Of a stretch of 64,000 bases of DNA, positions 62,136 to 64,000 are shown in pieces. Under the pieces are notes generated by a model. The model was not told the origin of the DNA and searched no databases. It saw only the letters and a program-made list of their open reading frames with translations. Numbering within the stretch: the stretch's first letter is position 1; each line of letters begins with the position of its first letter. Source of the DNA: Eopsaltria australis (Eukaryota > Chordata > Aves > Passeriformes > Petroicidae); assembly GCA_034509425.1 (NCBI GenBank), contig JAVTVJ010001703.1, positions 62,001-126,000 on the forward strand, in the 5' to 3' direction. The translations under genes and the position numbers were made by a program.

Positions 62136-63129
62136 GGTGCCGGGGGAAGGCCACTTGTGCCAGGACAATGATGGAGAAACCCCTGGACTTGAGTGTCACC
62201 ACTTCTCCCAGCTCCACTGCCAGAAGTCCTGGGATGTCACCGGCACCCCGTGGGGCGATGCCACCGAGCTTCCCCCACCCCAACACCTCTGTGGGGAGCT
62301 GGGAATGGCCCCTCTCCAGCAGGGGATTGCCAGAATTGCTCCACGCTGGGGAATTTTGGGGATGTGACCCCCAGGATGGTCCCTAATTTCGGTCACATCC
62401 CTCTTCCCAAAAGGGAACCCACGCAGCGATGCCAGGAGGTGCCGCCTCCGTAGGTGAGGGAAACACCTGTGGGAGAGGGAGCTGGTCCCTCGCACGAGCT
62501 CATTAATTAATGCAGCAAATTACAAAGGGAAATATGTGCCGGGAAAAGCAAGAAAAATCCCAAAAGTTAATCCAGGAGTTATTTCCTCCTGGTACCGGGA
62601 TAAAAACGCGTCCTTGGGAGCTCTCCCGGCCAGAGAGAGGAGAACCCACACCAAAGAACAAGGTGAGACACTGAATTTATCCCTTTGCTCTATGCCCTTG
62701 TGGGTATTTCCTTGTATTCCTATCATTTCATATTCCTATAATTTCCCTGATTTTAATTAATAACTTTAATTTTCAGTGCTAACAAAACTTGTTTTTGACT
62801 TATGCTATTCCAGAGGGAAAAGATTTTTTTTTTTAGGGATCAGACTTTGGGATCTGCTCATTTCAGCACCTCCTGCTTCTTCTGTGTCAGTAGACTTAAA
62901 GATTTAATTTAGCTGTATTTATTTTTCTGTTAATGTTTTTTTCCAGAAGAACTCTGTTTACTCAGATTCATTTTAGCTGATATTTTATTAATTTTTCCTT
63001 TTCTTTTTGAGCTCTTCCATTAAATATTTGATTTTATTTGATTTTTTTCTCTTGCCTGTGAGGAGAAAAAAAAAATGGGTAAGAGCTACTAATGAGTGTG
63101 GGGTTTTTAATACAGATGAACAAGTTTTA

Positions 63130-63136
63130 TATAAAA
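63130..63136 (+). promoter_or_regulatory. Candidate IL19 TATA box
   Basis: TATAAAA 92 nt upstream of the chosen ATG. The spacing is like the IL10 TATA box, but the surrounding DNA is AT-rich, and an upstream noncoding exon cannot be excluded. Confidence 0.4.
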
Positions 63137-63227
63137 TGTGTGTATTTTCATGTGGATCAGAGCTGTGTTAATTAGGAAAATAATGAGGAATATTCTCCTC
63201 CTTGGGCAGCTCTCCCAGGCAGCTGCC

Positions 63228-63386
63228 ATGAGAGGCTCCCCCTTGTTCCTCTGCCTCTTCTCCGTGTCCTGCTGGGTGAACTTGATGCCGACAGCTGGGG
63301 ACAAAATCTTCCACTTGGGAGCCTGCAGGGTTTCCATGAGCATGGCAGAGATCAGGGCTGGCTTCTCGGCAATTAAAGCCAATATT
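63228..63386 (+). CDS. IL19: IL19-like coding exon 1
   Basis: 159 nt, 53 codons, donor GTGAGT. Signal peptide, then helix A with C33 (LGACRV). Confidence 0.85.
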
Positions 63387-64000
63387 GTGAGTATTTCCCA
63401 GGTTCCTGGGGAGCTGGGGGGGCTCCCAAAGCCTCTCCAGAGCCAGCAGCTCCATTCCCATCTCCGTCCTCTCCGCAGCAATCCAGAGACCCCATCCGGA
63501 CCCTGAGCATCCTGTGCCACCCTCACTCCCTGCACAAGGTTAAGGTAGGTGGTCCTGGCTGGGGAGCCCTTGGAGGATCCAAAATCAGGTGGATGTGACC
63601 CTGGGAAGGGCAATCTCTCATAAATCAGTGCTTTTCAGCTTCCTCACACCCCCAAGCACCGGGCAAGGCTCAGCCTCTGATACCCAGCTGCAAATTCAGC
63701 TCTTTCTATTTTGTGAGACTTGCTGAGGATGGATCTCCTGGAAAATCAGCCTGAAATGATTTCCCATGTATTTTATCAGCTTCAATCGAGCCCCACTGAA
63801 GAAGCTTTGTCTGAGTCAAGCTCTCCTGCTGTGCTCAGCTACCACGAGCTTCCTGTCAGAGATGCTTTATCCCAGACTGCAGCTTACACCCTCTGGAAGG
63901 CCTTTTGGGCATTAAATTCACTTTTTCAGTCTTCAGACAGATGCTGCATCACCCACCACCTCTTCACCTTCTACGTGGACAAAGTTTTCAAGCACTGCAG
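63228..64000 (+). CDS. IL19: IL19-like interleukin, first three coding exons, cut by the window end
   Basis: Secreted IL-10-family cytokine of the IL-19/20/24 group, which signals through IL20R-type receptors to STAT3. Exons 63228-63386, 63479-63544 and 63930-64000 join in phase with GT-AG introns. The visible 98 residues hold a signal peptide (LFLCLFSVSCWV), LGACRVSMSMAEIRAGFSAI, a 22-codon exon starting QSRD that aligns in length with the QAKD exon of mammalian IL19/IL20, and the paired cysteines in DRCCITHHLFTFYVDKVFKH. That last stretch is closest to mammalian IL19, and the position next to IL10 in divergent orientation matches IL19 synteny. An upstream in-frame ATG (63183) would put a polar segment before the hydrophobic core; 63228 has the better Kozak context (GCC before ATG, A after). 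IL20 is the main alternative, and birds may carry a single IL19/20-like gene here. Confidence 0.85.
63479..63544 (+). CDS. IL19: IL19-like coding exon 2
   Basis: 66 nt, 22 codons, acceptor CTCCGCAG, donor GTAGGT. Encodes QSRDPIRTLSILCHPHSLHK plus VK. Contains a cysteine (C66) not expected at this place in mammalian IL19. Confidence 0.85.
63930..64000 (+). CDS. IL19: IL19-like coding exon 3, partial
   Basis: Acceptor CTTTTTCAG; 71 nt visible before the window ends. Encodes SSDRCCITHHLFTFYVDKVF then KHC: the vicinal Cys pair typical of the IL-19/20 group and helix C. The phase fits only this acceptor, not the AG 6 nt downstream. Confidence 0.85.

Larger units (their letters stand above)
46850..63120. 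other. Intergenic DNA between the divergent IL10 and IL19 genes
   Basis: Holds the inverted duplicate pair, five CR1 pieces and eight tandem arrays listed separately, plus a T-rich tract at 46970-47006. No exon was recognised in the unique stretches 47.5-48.7, 50.2-52.1, 54.1-56.0, 57.2-58.8 and 62.2-63.1 kb. Regulatory elements of both cytokines are expected here but cannot be named from sequence alone. Confidence 0.6.

Noticed and set aside
61215..62286. 317- and 275-codon minus frames
   Set aside because: The 22-bp array translated; no homology recognised.
63183..63227. Upstream in-frame start for IL19
   Set aside because: Weaker context (TAA before ATG), and it would place 15 residues with polar content before the signal peptide; kept only as an alternative.

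Overview
This is vertebrate nuclear DNA, most likely from a bird and probably a songbird. It carries the conserved MAPKAPK2 - IL10 - IL19 immune block with vertebrate-type exons and GT-AG introns. The recognisable interspersed repeats are almost all 3' ends of CR1 LINEs, the main avian LINE, and there are no mammalian SINEs. High GC and many tandem repeats fit an avian microchromosome. Assignment to songbirds, and to a microchromosome, is inference.

Layout. 1-5266 is gene-poor upstream DNA ending in a CpG-island promoter. 5267-31204 (+) is the full coding region of MAPKAPK2 (MK2): ten coding exons, 390 aa, with a 20 kb first intron that holds several minisatellites, a second GC-rich island near 19.1-19.8 kb and an antisense solo LTR at 24198-24540. 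Its 3' UTR runs to about 33.4 kb and contains a 1 kb tandem repeat. 33.4-42.6 kb is intergenic DNA between two convergent genes. 43126-46690 (-) is the complete five-exon IL10 coding region, 178 aa, with an AU-rich 3' UTR and a TATA box. 46.8-63.1 kb is intergenic DNA between the divergent IL10 and IL19 genes, crowded with minisatellites and CR1 fragments. 63228-64000 (+) holds the first three coding exons of an IL19-like cytokine, cut by the window end.

How the genes relate. MK2 is the p38-activated kinase that, in mammals, phosphorylates the ARE-binding protein tristetraprolin and so stabilises AU-rich cytokine mRNAs. IL10 is one such mRNA, and seven ATTTA pentamers are visible in its 3' UTR here. 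IL10 and IL19 are paralogous helical cytokines; both have a Gln-Ser-initiated second exon of 21-22 codons.

The most unusual content is repetitive. About twenty independent tandem arrays lie in 64 kb. At least two were born inside CR1 elements, one fills MK2 intron 8 with a G-quadruplex-type GGGAT repeat, and one lies in the mature MK2 3' UTR. I found no bacterial-type system, no CRISPR array, and no new protein-coding gene that I can support. Nearly all other long open frames are read-through of tandem repeats or chance frames in GC-rich DNA.
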